From a virus, in IMG/VR virus record IMGVR_UViG_3300006925_000100, positions 1 to 28,425 of that record: DNA of 28,425 nucleotides, one strand, 5' to 3'. Each line of letters begins with the position of its first letter. Positions within the stretch are counted from its first letter, which is position 1. The translations under genes and the position numbers were made by a program. Below, in pieces: positions 21,457-27,584 of this stretch. Below the pieces are notes generated by a model. The model saw nothing but the letters and a program-made list of their open reading frames with translations. It was not told the origin of the DNA and searched no databases.

Positions 21457-22024
21457 AATCTTTTAATTTATAATCTTCGTAATCTTCTTGTAATTTATTT
21501 CTTAGGTCTTGCTTTAGGTGTTTGAGGCTGTTGTATATGCTTACCCAGCTTATCTTAGTTTCTGCTGCTAGTTTTCGCATACTCATATCTGTTTGGCTAT
21601 ATAGCTTCCACAGTTTTCTATCGTACCAGTTCCACTCATCTGCAACTCCATCTACAAGTTCACAGATTCTATTGAAAGCTTCGTTTTCTTCTATACTATC
21701 TTGGTGGGGAATTTGTAGGTAATTATCATCATCATCAATACTGACCTTTCGTACCTTCTTCTTTTTGTTGTAGTATTGGTAATAAAGGCTTCTTAAAGTA
21801 AAGAACATATATCCCCTGCTTACTTTATCACCTTTGATTATCTTTTCAGGTGTGGCATACTTGATAAGGCAGATGTAAGCCTCCTGCACTATATCTTCAC
21901 AGTAGTTGTATTCGCCAAAGCTGCGAACTATTGTAATCCAATCATCGTGCTGCTTAGCTACGATTTTTAACCATCCGTATTCTTCTGCCATATTACTGTA
22001 ATGCTTACCACGAAGATACAACAT
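21422..22024 (-). CDS. Sigma-70 family (ECF-like) RNA polymerase sigma factor
   Basis: The 200-residue product has the two-domain layout of ECF-type sigma factors. Region 2 is visible as GEYNYCEDIVQEAYICLIKY (37-56), followed by SRGYMFFTLRSLYYQYYNKK (69-88), the -10-recognition and core-binding part. An acidic linker (DDDDNY) follows. Region 4 is the helix-turn-helix DRKLWKLYSQTDMSMRKLAA then ETKISWVSIYNSLKHLKQDL (135-174), expected to read the -35 element. An internal start at Met12 would shorten the overlap with the upstream membrane-protein gene from 58 to 25 bases; a GGAAGG sequence about 13 bases before the first ATG mildly favours the longer form. It is the best candidate to read the late-promoter motif. 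Confidence 0.75.
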   Translation of the reverse strand: MLYLRGKHYSNMAEEYGWLKIVAKQHDDWITIVRSFGEYNYCEDIVQEAYICLIKYATPEKIIKGDKVSRGYMFFTLRSLYYQYYNKKKKVRKVSIDDDDNYLQIPHQDSIEENEAFNRICELVDGVADEWNWYDRKLWKLYSQTDMSMRKLAAETKISWVSIYNSLKHLKQDLRNKLQEDYEDYKLKDYERITTKRQKD

Positions 22025-22185
22025 TGTAAAGTGTATTCCCTTCCTTCCTCGTAATCTTGGAAAGAGTACAAAGCACCAACAACAATTCCTATCATTGGTG
22101 CAATGCTAATTTCTGCATCATTGATTTGACCCCAATATAACATAAGGATAAATATCAACAACAATGTAATTATTAGTTCAATCAA
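21967..22185 (-). CDS. Small membrane protein (72 aa)
   Basis: The protein begins with a hydrophobic segment MIELIITLLLIFILMLYWGQ (1-20), then a second (APMIGIVVGALYSF, 28-41), then an acidic DYEEGREYT loop, and a third weakly hydrophobic stretch (LQCCIFVVSITVIW). Two or three membrane spans are likely. It overlaps the helicase stop in an ATGA and the sigma-like gene by up to 58 bases. It lies far from the lysis cassette, so a holin role is less likely than an effect on the host envelope or anchoring of replication or sigma proteins. No family is recognised. Confidence 0.6.
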   Translation of the reverse strand: MIELIITLLLIFILMLYWGQINDAEISIAPMIGIVVGALYSFQDYEEGREYTLQCCIFVVSITVIWQKNTDG

Positions 22186-23096
22186 AATAGTATCTCATCA
22201 ACTTCTGTTTTTTTACTATGTAGAATATCCTTTCCAAGAAATTCAAAGCCTACATTGTTTCGGCTCATCCTCAATTTAATGGGCTGTTCAAAAGGTGTAC
22301 ATCTGCCACCTGTTTCTGTTTCTTTTATTTTCAAAACGTGCAGTTCAGAATACATCCACTCATTCGGATGGTTTGTCATACGGTGTACACAAAATACATC
22401 GTCTGCCCTGTTTCCCCATTTACCACCCCCCTCAACTTGCGACATTGACAAAGGCTGTGGAAGATGAGCATATTCGTGGTCTTTTGGATATGTTCTACGC
22501 ATTGCTTCTGTTACGCCGTGAGCATTTAAAAATACAGTAACGTTTCTATGTTTTGCAAATAATCTAAATTCAGAAGCTATTTGGTAGTCGTATTCGTGTC
22601 CACCTAAATTTCTCATTAGCTGCTTATCTTTTGCTAAAGAATTGTATGGGTCAATCATTATTGCATCGTAATCCCAAGCATCTTTAATAGCGTTTGCCTC
22701 ACTCAATAGTTGTTTATAGGTAACTAAATCTTCAACGTCTATTATCTTAAAATAAGTATCGCACCATTTTACAGCTTTGTCAATTTCTTCTTCTGATGCT
22801 GTCTGTATAGGTTGCCCCATTTTAAATTCAATAATCTTTCTAACTATACTTTGTGGTGTATTCTCGCTTGACCATATTAAAAACTTTAGTTTGTGCTTTA
22901 TTGCCCATACAGTAAACAAGTAAGTTAGTACTGTTGTCTTTCCAACATTAGCGTGTCCTATTAGTAAATTAAAGTTTCCGTGCTTAAATCGTAGGTACTC
23001 ATCCATTTCTTTAATATCAATCTTCAAACCTTCTTTAACCCTACCGTGCTTGATGTCTAATATTCGTTCCTTAATTGTTTGTGCTTGTGTTATCAT
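22182..23096 (-). CDS. DnaB-like replicative helicase (RecA-fold only)
   Basis: The 304-residue protein is a RecA-fold ATPase of the DnaB/T7 gp4 helicase type. Walker A is GHANVGKTT (47-55), SSEN (76-79) holds the catalytic Glu position, Walker B is DAIMIDP (144-150), and VFLNAHG (188-194) is the sensor region. Near 222-241, QVEGGGKWGNRADDVFCVHR fits the loop and arginine-finger region. The N-terminal DnaB domain and any primase domain are absent, so it must work with host primase and loader or with other phage proteins. It starts in an ATGA overlap with the 52-residue ORF and is followed by the membrane and sigma genes. The DnaA domain IV protein may help recruit it to an origin. Confidence 0.8.
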   Translation of the reverse strand: MITQAQTIKERILDIKHGRVKEGLKIDIKEMDEYLRFKHGNFNLLIGHANVGKTTVLTYLFTVWAIKHKLKFLIWSSENTPQSIVRKIIEFKMGQPIQTASEEEIDKAVKWCDTYFKIIDVEDLVTYKQLLSEANAIKDAWDYDAIMIDPYNSLAKDKQLMRNLGGHEYDYQIASEFRLFAKHRNVTVFLNAHGVTEAMRRTYPKDHEYAHLPQPLSMSQVEGGGKWGNRADDVFCVHRMTNHPNEWMYSELHVLKIKETETGGRCTPFEQPIKLRMSRNNVGFEFLGKDILHSKKTEVDEILF

Positions 23097-23251
23097 TTAT
23101 TTGGTATTGGCATTATTCCGTATTTGTTTTGTTCTTTTGCTGTGTTTCTTCTTGGTTGTTCAAACTTGTAGCCTAGTATTGGATTTACATTGTAGTTCCA
23201 AAAATCATAAGGCATTTGTTCGCCATCTTTTAACTCTATAAGTTTTCTCAT
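23093..23251 (-). CDS. Small protein (52 aa) upstream of helicase
   Basis: The ATG at 23251 opens 52 codons: MRKLIELKDGEQMPYDFWNY, then NVNPILGYKFEQPRRNTAKE, then a Lys/Asn-rich end. The stop overlaps the helicase start in an ATGA. Only about eight bases separate the ATG from the U tract of the terminator at 23260-23283, so it depends on read-through or on a promoter I cannot see. No domain is recognised; coupling and the full use of the gap support it. Confidence 0.6.
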   Translation of the reverse strand: MRKLIELKDGEQMPYDFWNYNVNPILGYKFEQPRRNTAKEQNKYGIMPIPNK

Positions 23252-23259
23252 TAAGGTAC

Positions 23260-23283
23260 AAAAAAAAGGGGCTGTTACACCCC
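23260..23283 (-). terminator. Terminator or attenuator between SSB and helicase genes
   Basis: The minus-strand RNA reads GGGGUGUAACAGCCCC followed by eight U, giving four G-C pairs plus a U-G pair. It lies eight bases after the SSB-like stop. No promoter of either class fits between it and the next ATG, so part of the transcription must pass it to reach the helicase and sigma genes. Confidence 0.72.
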
Positions 23284-23290
23284 TCTTAAA

Positions 23291-23611
23291 TTAAAATGGT
23301 AAATCTACTTCTCTCGCTTCGTTCTGCACTGCATTTGTAACTTCGTTATCTTTCTCCGCTATACTTACTCCTTCATCACTTATCCATCTTACTGCTGCGT
23401 TTCCTAATGTAATTGAGGGCGCTTTGGCTTCTCTTTCTTCTTTGGTTAAGGATTGAGTAACCCATACATTGTTACCGTAGCTAGATTGGTTCTGCACCAT
23501 TGCAGTAAAGTTAAGATAACTCTTACCATTTTTGCCTTGAATTAATTTTGATTTGTCAATTGAAGTAAGGTCGATACTTCCTGAAATAATTGCTGTTGTC
23601 TTTTTTTCCAT
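23291..23611 (-). CDS. ssb: Single-stranded DNA-binding protein-like (OB-fold)
   Basis: The 106-residue protein begins with TAIISGSIDLTSIDKSKLIQ (6-25), then GKNGKSYLNFTAMVQNQSSY (26-45), then WVTQSLTKEEREAKAP, a short OB-fold pattern I recall for phage ssDNA-binding proteins of Bacteroidota. The C terminus, EAREVDLPF, ends in an acidic then D-L-P-F tip, the same kind of tail by which bacterial SSB recruits partner enzymes. It is shorter than a bacterial SSB and has little linker. It follows the ERF gene by 54 A/T-rich bases in the same operon, consistent with protecting single strands during annealing. A terminator follows its stop. Confidence 0.7.
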   Translation of the reverse strand: MEKKTTAIISGSIDLTSIDKSKLIQGKNGKSYLNFTAMVQNQSSYGNNVWVTQSLTKEEREAKAPSITLGNAAVRWISDEGVSIAEKDNEVTNAVQNEAREVDLPF

Positions 23612-23665
23612 TTTACTATATATTTATAATTATTAAATTCTCCTTTGTAATATACTGATTTTACT

Positions 23666-24184
23666 TTACAGTTTTGATAACTCATCTTGTACCTTTTTTG
23701 AAATCTTGTACTTTGATTTAATAGCTGATAAGTCCCCACCACCTTGTAAGTACTCTATTGCTTTTGAGTATTCAGGGGTGTTAGCGTTTAACCAAGCCTT
23801 TTCTACTTGTGAAACGTTTCCACTTGCTGCATTACCATCATCATCTTCTGCTTGTAATCCTAATAAAGAAGCTAACGTGTAACGTCTGTAATAAGTAATA
23901 CAAGAACCTAACTTCTGTGGGTCTGATATTTGTGGTAATTCTAAAATAGATACAGCTACTTGTTCTGAATCAATACAAGTGATTTTAGTTTCAACCGTAT
24001 TACCTAACAAGGGTTGTGTTAAAAGAAGCCTGTTCTTTTCTAGTAATTTGTCTAGTTGTTTAATTAGTGAATTGATGTCAAAATATTTCGACTTGTAAAA
24101 TGGGTTACTAGCATCCTTGCTAATTGCACCAATTTCTTTTCGTAAATTAAATAGCTTCTGACTTAGTGTTAATTGTTTGCTCAT
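23666..24184 (-). CDS. erf: ERF-family single-strand annealing protein
   Basis: The 172-residue protein has the ERF pattern: LFNLRKEIGAISKDASNPFY (11-30) followed by KSKYFDINSLIKQLDKLLEK (31-50), then LLLTQPLLGNTVETKI, then DPQKLGSCITYYRRYTLASL (86-105) with the conserved LGSxITYxRRY motif, then LGLQAEDDDGNAA. The C-terminal third is helical and likely a partner-binding tail. ERF proteins anneal complementary single strands for phage recombination, genome circularisation or repair. It heads an operon with the SSB-like gene behind a host-type promoter, so it is probably made early. Confidence 0.85.
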   Translation of the reverse strand: MSKQLTLSQKLFNLRKEIGAISKDASNPFYKSKYFDINSLIKQLDKLLEKNRLLLTQPLLGNTVETKITCIDSEQVAVSILELPQISDPQKLGSCITYYRRYTLASLLGLQAEDDDGNAASGNVSQVEKAWLNANTPEYSKAIEYLQGGGDLSAIKSKYKISKKVQDELSKL

Positions 24185-24204
24185 ATTAATTGTTTTAATT
24201 TATG

Positions 24205-24234
24205 TAAAGATACACTTTTTTTTTATAAAAGCAA
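24205..24234 (-). promoter_or_regulatory. Host-type promoter of the ERF-SSB operon
   Basis: The minus strand reads TTG (24232-24234), 19 bases, TATCTTTA (24205-24212), one mismatch from TAnnTTTG. The TTG is part of the U tract of the preceding terminator, so the two signals overlap. The leader to the ATG at 24184 ends with AAAACAATTAAT. Confidence 0.6.
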
Positions 24235-24254
24235 AAGGTGGACATAAATCCACC
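24225..24254 (-). terminator. Rho-independent terminator after ninG
   Basis: The minus-strand RNA forms GGUGGA, loop UUUAUG, UCCACC, with the flanking G-U pair possible, followed by UUUUGCUUUU. It ends the NinG unit and partly overlaps the ERF promoter. Confidence 0.7.
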
Positions 24255-24260
24255 CTTCAC

Positions 24261-24280
24261 AAAACAAACAATTAAAAAGA
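24261..24280 (-). other. Sequence complementary to early leaders in ninG 3' untranslated region
   Basis: On the plus strand 24261-24274 reads AAAACAAACAATTA, so the ninG transcript carries its complement, UAAUUGUUUGUUUU, between the stop codon and the terminator. The plus-strand form is also the leader sequence of the 53-residue gene at 19824 (14 bases identical), of the ParB-like gene (13) and of the zinc-ribbon gene (12), with 10 bases shared with the ERF leader. Whether this pairing matters is unknown. Confidence 0.4.
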
Positions 24281-24294
24281 ATATAAAGAAATGT

Positions 24295-24711
24295 TTAGGA
24301 AAGTCTTTTAAGTTGCGTAGAGTAAAAGTCAATCATTTCCTGTAATTCTACATTTGTAAATTTAGTGATTTCTCTACTCTTTTGATACAATTCATCTGAT
24401 AAGTTACTACCAAGATATAAACTATATTTGTATTGTTCCCCTGCCCTATATACATTACAAGCTACGCATTGAGGTTTTACGTTACGCTCATCCCACCTTG
24501 TGCTATAATGTTTCCTAGAAATAAAGTGTCCTGCTTGTATGCCTCCTGTTTTCCAATGTCCCTGTTTACCACAAGTAACACAAGTGCAAAAACCTCTACT
24601 ATCAGCATTGCTTAACCTTACCCATTGACTAAAAACAACATCTAATTTTTTTACTAGTTTACTTCTTGTTGGTTTCTTAGCTGTTTTAGGCATAGTCTTT
24701 TTTTTAATCAT
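24295..24711 (-). CDS. ninG: NinG-like recombination protein
   Basis: The 138-residue basic protein matches lambda NinG (Rap), which acts on recombination intermediates. A Lys-rich N terminus leads to SKLVKKLDVVFSQWVRLSNA (17-36), then a zinc-binding core CTCVTCGKQGHWKTGG (42-57), IQAGHFISRKHYSTRWDERN (58-77) and VKPQCVACNVYRAGEQYKYS (78-97). Cys42, Cys44, Cys47, His62, Cys82 and Cys85 are candidate ligands, in an HNH-like arrangement. The start overlaps the upstream 77-residue gene by eight bases; Met7 is an alternative start. With the ERF, SSB-like protein and two nucleases it forms a recombination set. Confidence 0.88.
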   Translation of the reverse strand: MIKKKTMPKTAKKPTRSKLVKKLDVVFSQWVRLSNADSRGFCTCVTCGKQGHWKTGGIQAGHFISRKHYSTRWDERNVKPQCVACNVYRAGEQYKYSLYLGSNLSDELYQKSREITKFTNVELQEMIDFYSTQLKRLS

Positions 24712-24937
24712 CTAAACAATCTAGTAACATACTACCAGATACTTCATCAATACCTTTTATTTGCTTGTAAATATGTTTACTGTTTTTTTTTACTTCTTGC
24801 TTTTCTTTCTTTAAAGAATCAATACCTAAATTAGTGTACATCTCACAATCAAGTTTTAATAAAGCATCTGTTCTTTGTTTAATGCTTAGTTGGAAGTCTG
24901 TTGCTATTTTTTCTGCTAGTTGTTTAATGTCTTTCAT
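24704..24937 (-). CDS. Small protein (77 aa), unknown function
   Basis: The product, MKDIKQLAEKIATDFQLSIK and onward, is helical and charged, with a Lys-rich centre (SLKKEKQEVKKNSKHIYKQI) and an acidic end (SGSMLLDCLDD). No known domain is visible. It is coupled to ninG by an eight-base overlap. An imperfect host-type promoter may lie 36 bases before its ATG. It could be a NinG partner, by position only. Confidence 0.5.
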   Translation of the reverse strand: MKDIKQLAEKIATDFQLSIKQRTDALLKLDCEMYTNLGIDSLKKEKQEVKKNSKHIYKQIKGIDEVSGSMLLDCLDD

Positions 24938-24972
24938 ATAGTGTAATTTACATATTATTAGCCTCCACCCAC

Positions 24973-25003
24973 CAAAGGTCGGACATTTTTTTTAAAAAGT
25001 CAA
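24973..25003 (-). promoter_or_regulatory. Weak host-type promoter candidate before the ninG unit
   Basis: The minus strand reads TTG (25001-25003), 20 bases, GACCTTTG (24973-24980), which matches TAnnTTTG except for the first base. Spacing differs by one base from the other four. The 84-base gap 24938-25021 has no convincing GC hairpin, only an A/T palindrome. Confidence 0.3.
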
Positions 25004-25021
25004 TAGAAATAATTATTTTTT

Positions 25022-25441
25022 TTACTTATGGTTCTTGTTACCCATAACTTTTTCATAAGACCTACCCCCAAAGTACCCTGCAAAAACTACAAATAGAAGT
25101 TCTTTAACGATTGATAAACCGTCTATTTGCATATACCACCCTACAACAAAAGATACCGTTAAAAAGATTAATGTAAGGGGTCTAACGTTTTGTGGTAACC
25201 AAGACTGTGAACGTGAATCAGCCACCCATCTTCTAGTAATGCCATCAAACTCGTGTATTTCTTGCTCTAGTTTTTTAAGTGCAATCTGTTTATCTTCATC
25301 TGTAAGCTCACTACCACCAATAAGAGCGCGTACGACACCACCAACGGGACTATCATCAGCAAGACTGCTAACAACTGAAGGAATCTTATTAAGTAAGAAT
25401 TGACCAACCTTAGTATCTTTGAATTTTTTTTTACCACTCAT
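25022..25441 (-). CDS. Holin (three-TM gene-transfer-agent type)
   Basis: The 139-residue protein has a soluble N-terminal part with VGQFLLNKIPSVVSSLADDS and a helix LTDEDKQIALKKLEQEIHEF, then SRSQSWLPQNVRPLTLIFLT (76-95), VSFVVGWYMQIDG and IVKELLFVVFAGYFGGRSYE (111-130). The WLPQNVRPLTL motif leading into two strong membrane segments is typical of the three-TM holin family seen in gene transfer agents and many phages. Holins open the inner membrane so that endolysin reaches the wall. It lies 20 bases after the endolysin gene, which supports the call. Confidence 0.8.
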   Translation of the reverse strand: MSGKKKFKDTKVGQFLLNKIPSVVSSLADDSPVGGVVRALIGGSELTDEDKQIALKKLEQEIHEFDGITRRWVADSRSQSWLPQNVRPLTLIFLTVSFVVGWYMQIDGLSIVKELLFVVFAGYFGGRSYEKVMGNKNHK

Positions 25442-25461
25442 TTAATGTACTTCCTGCTGTG

Positions 25462-25830
25462 TTAGTAAAGCCAGACAGATGGGTTCTTGTCAGGGTCATT
25501 GTCTGCGTGGATAAAAGTTTTGGCGATTCCAATTCTTCTAAACCCTGCTTCAATAAGGGCATTAAGTATAATCTCCCTTGCTGCTCCGCTTGTGCAAGCA
25601 ATATCTGCTGCATACCCAAACAAGTGTGAACTTCCTTTGCTTTTAAGTCCTGCTTGTACCCCACCAACATAGGCGTTATGTGATGGCGTTCTAAATCCAC
25701 TTGTGATTTTAAAAGGTATGCCTGCCCATCCTCTTGCATCGTCGAGCATCTCCAAAAAAGTAGCATCCATATTAGACCCACTACCAACCTCATCAGGCGA
25801 ATCAAATTCACTAAGTTTAAAGTATTTCAT
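25462..25830 (-). CDS. Peptidase M15 family endolysin
   Basis: The 122-residue protein matches small phage M15 peptidases that cut peptide bonds in peptidoglycan. Visible motifs are ITSGFRTPSHNAYVGGVQAG (42-61), then KGSSHLFGYAADIAC (65-79) with zinc ligands His69 and Asp76 in the H-x6-D spacing, and KTFIHADND (104-112) with the third ligand His108. No signal peptide or wall-binding domain is present, so it probably needs the downstream holin for release. It starts one base after the stop of the membrane coiled-coil gene. The order membrane protein, endolysin, holin marks the lysis cassette. Confidence 0.88.
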   Translation of the reverse strand: MKYFKLSEFDSPDEVGSGSNMDATFLEMLDDARGWAGIPFKITSGFRTPSHNAYVGGVQAGLKSKGSSHLFGYAADIACTSGAAREIILNALIEAGFRRIGIAKTFIHADNDPDKNPSVWLY

Positions 25831-25831
25831 A

Positions 25832-26176
25832 TTATTTATTTAATATTGATTTAAACGCTTCGCTTCCTGCGTTAATAATTTCCTTCTGTAAAGTTATCAT
25901 CTGTGCCTCGTAAGCATCTTTTTGTTCTACTAAGCTATCTATATGCTTCTGTTGGCTTTCTACCTTACTTTGTAATTGATTTACTTCGTCAGGGTTGCGC
26001 CCTATGATAGCATAGATAACAACTGATAAACTTCCTACAATCATCCCCACGATAGACACAATAATATCCTTGTTTTCTCTAGGAATAGAATTATTAGCTA
26101 AATATAACAATAATAAAATTACTAGAACAAAAATTCCTGCTGCTCCTGAATAGTGTATTAAGTCTTTCTTTTTCAT
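25832..26176 (-). CDS. Membrane protein with coiled coil, lysis cassette
   Basis: The 114-residue protein has a basic N terminus (MKKKDLIHY), a membrane span GAAGIFVLVILLLLYLANNS (11-30), a second span IIVSIVGMIVGSLSVVIYAI (38-57), then a long coiled coil (DEVNQLQSKVESQQKHIDSL and onward to about 100). Two spans plus a coiled-coil domain fit a holin-associated or spanin-like factor, but the second span is unusual for an inner-membrane spanin. It starts in an ATGA overlap with the 48-residue membrane ORF and ends just before the endolysin. Lysis role is inferred from position. Confidence 0.62.
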   Translation of the reverse strand: MKKKDLIHYSGAAGIFVLVILLLLYLANNSIPRENKDIIVSIVGMIVGSLSVVIYAIIGRNPDEVNQLQSKVESQQKHIDSLVEQKDAYEAQMITLQKEIINAGSEAFKSILNK

Positions 26177-26319
26177 TTTATCTGTTTATAGATTTTAGTT
26201 ATGGTATAGATTATGGTTAAAATTAAAACGACCGTTTGTAGTTGCGCATTTATATTAGGCAAACTACTAAATACTACTGCTGCTATGTTCAATCCGTATA
26301 TTCTTAAATCTTGTATCAT
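26173..26319 (-). CDS. Small membrane protein (48 aa), lysis cassette
   Basis: The ATG at 26319 opens 48 codons: MIQDLRIYGLNIAAVVFSSL, then PNINAQLQTVVLILTIIYTI, then TKIYKQIK. Two hydrophobic stretches (about 9-20 and 27-42) may give one or two membrane spans, with a basic C terminus. The stop shares an ATGA overlap with the 114-residue membrane gene. It sits 26 bases after the LamG-type gene. A small holin or antiholin role is plausible; nothing specific shows it. Confidence 0.6.
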   Translation of the reverse strand: MIQDLRIYGLNIAAVVFSSLPNINAQLQTVVLILTIIYTITKIYKQIK

Positions 26320-26345
26320 TGTCCCTCGTTATATATAGTATCAAT

Positions 26346-27062
26346 TTAATATCCGTAATTTGCTTTATCTTCATCAAAAATAGCTGTTATTTCTGTTGAT
26401 GTTAAAACTTTATCATAAACCTTAAATTCAGAAACTTTACCATCTAAATTACCGCTATTATCGTTTCTTCTACCTAAGAAAATTGAACCAGTTAAATGTT
26501 GATTACTCGTATAGTGAGACCACGTTGTATTTGTACCTACTAAAGAACCATTTAAATATATTTTTACATCTTGATTTGACCAATCAATTACCCCCATAAT
26601 ATGATACCAAGTGTTAGCACTAAGACTAGAATTTGATAGAGCTATTGCAACAGCAGAGCCAGTTCTTCTATAAAAAATATATCTCAAATTATTACCACTA
26701 CCTTCTAAAACCTGAAGTTCATAATTAGTGTTAGTCCCTTTAGACCAGAATGTCCCCACGTTTGTGTTGTCTTTTCTAAACCATCCTCCCATAGTGCTAT
26801 CGTTACCATTAGGAGTGATTTGAGTTGTTAAACCATTAATTTCAACACCACTATTAGAAGCTCCAGTTACATCAAAGTACCCTGCAGGATTCCAAGTTGC
26901 TCCGCTTATAGTTCCATCGTTACTATTACCACTAATGTCCGTCCAAGTAGTTCCGCTCCCACCATAAGAAGTAGAATCGTTAGCGTCTAAATAAAGTACT
27001 AAGCCTTCTTCCCCTGCAGTTGATGGCACTTCTGTATCTATAAGTCTTTCGTTAATCGCCAT
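26346..27062 (-). CDS. LamG/concanavalin-like domain protein (appendage)
   Basis: The 238-residue protein consists mainly of a LamG or concanavalin-A-like jellyroll: EGLVLYLDANDSTSYGGSGT (19-38), the TWTDISGNSNDGTISGATWN segment (40-59), STMGGWFRKDNTNVGTFWSK (about 89-108), NTWYHIMGVIDWSNQDVKIY then LNGSLVGTN, and the closing KVSEFKVYDKVLTSTEI strand. Such domains bind carbohydrate and often occur on phage tail appendages. The N terminus is short, with no attachment domain visible. It follows two fibre-like genes, so binding of host surface glycan is the likely job. Confidence 0.75.
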   Translation of the reverse strand: MAINERLIDTEVPSTAGEEGLVLYLDANDSTSYGGSGTTWTDISGNSNDGTISGATWNPAGYFDVTGASNSGVEINGLTTQITPNGNDSTMGGWFRKDNTNVGTFWSKGTNTNYELQVLEGSGNNLRYIFYRRTGSAVAIALSNSSLSANTWYHIMGVIDWSNQDVKIYLNGSLVGTNTTWSHYTSNQHLTGSIFLGRRNDNSGNLDGKVSEFKVYDKVLTSTEITAIFDEDKANYGY

Positions 27063-27071
27063 ATAAGGGAT

Positions 27072-27584
27072 TTAAAATTTAATATCGTACTTCAATATAG
27101 AATCCTTTGTAGTAAGTGCGTTTATTTCGCCCTCTTTAGTTGTTACAATCGTTCTTATACCGCTTCTTTCCGTTACTACGTCAGAAGGGATAGCAGTGCC
27201 GTTTTCAGCCTTTCTAATAGCGTACCAGTCTGTTGTAGCTAGTTTATCATAGGCTACTTTTTTAAGTTCGCTTATACGCTCTGTTTTAAGTTGCGCTACC
27301 GTTTCGCTAATTACCTTAGTCTTTACATCGTAAATAAAAACTTCTCTAATAATATCACTACCATCAACATCAGTATCTGCATAAGCGTTGTCAAAGTGTA
27401 GGTTATATATTACCTCTGTTATAGAATCATAATCTGGCACAACAACGTCAAAGAATCCGTACTCTTCTAGTTTTTCTGTAGGTAAGTTTCTACCACCACC
27501 TAAAACTAATTTTGTACTTGCTTTAAAACTGTTTGGGATAGTACTGTACTTTACAATCTTTCCGTTTTCTATTCTTGCTTTCAT
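27072..27584 (-). CDS. Tail fibre-associated protein, unknown detailed role
   Basis: The 170-residue protein starts MKARIENGKIVKYSTIPNSF and ends with SELKKVAYDKLATTDWYAIR, followed by KAENGTAIPSDVVTERSGIR. The C-terminal helical part resembles the end of phage tail-fibre or fibre-assembly proteins in which a TDWYxxRxxE motif recurs. The N-terminal half is beta-rich. The ATG overlaps the stop of the upstream 160-residue gene by one base. Virion appendage or chaperone is inferred from this pattern and position. Confidence 0.5.
   Translation of the reverse strand: MKARIENGKIVKYSTIPNSFKASTKLVLGGGRNLPTEKLEEYGFFDVVVPDYDSITEVIYNLHFDNAYADTDVDGSDIIREVFIYDVKTKVISETVAQLKTERISELKKVAYDKLATTDWYAIRKAENGTAIPSDVVTERSGIRTIVTTKEGEINALTTKDSILKYDIKF

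Noticed and set aside
23542-23742. 66-codon minus-strand frame bridging the ERF end and the SSB start
   Set aside because: It overlaps two supported genes in another frame. The part in the intergenic gap is A/T-rich and protein-like only in composition. I saw no coupling or promoter for it.
24938-25021. A terminator after the holin gene
   Set aside because: Only A/T palindromes and A or T tracts are present; no GC-containing stem followed by U could be built on the minus strand.
25431-25811. Long minus-strand frame overlapping the endolysin gene
   Set aside because: It overlaps the M15 peptidase almost completely in another frame, has low-quality composition, and the peptidase has clear catalytic motifs.
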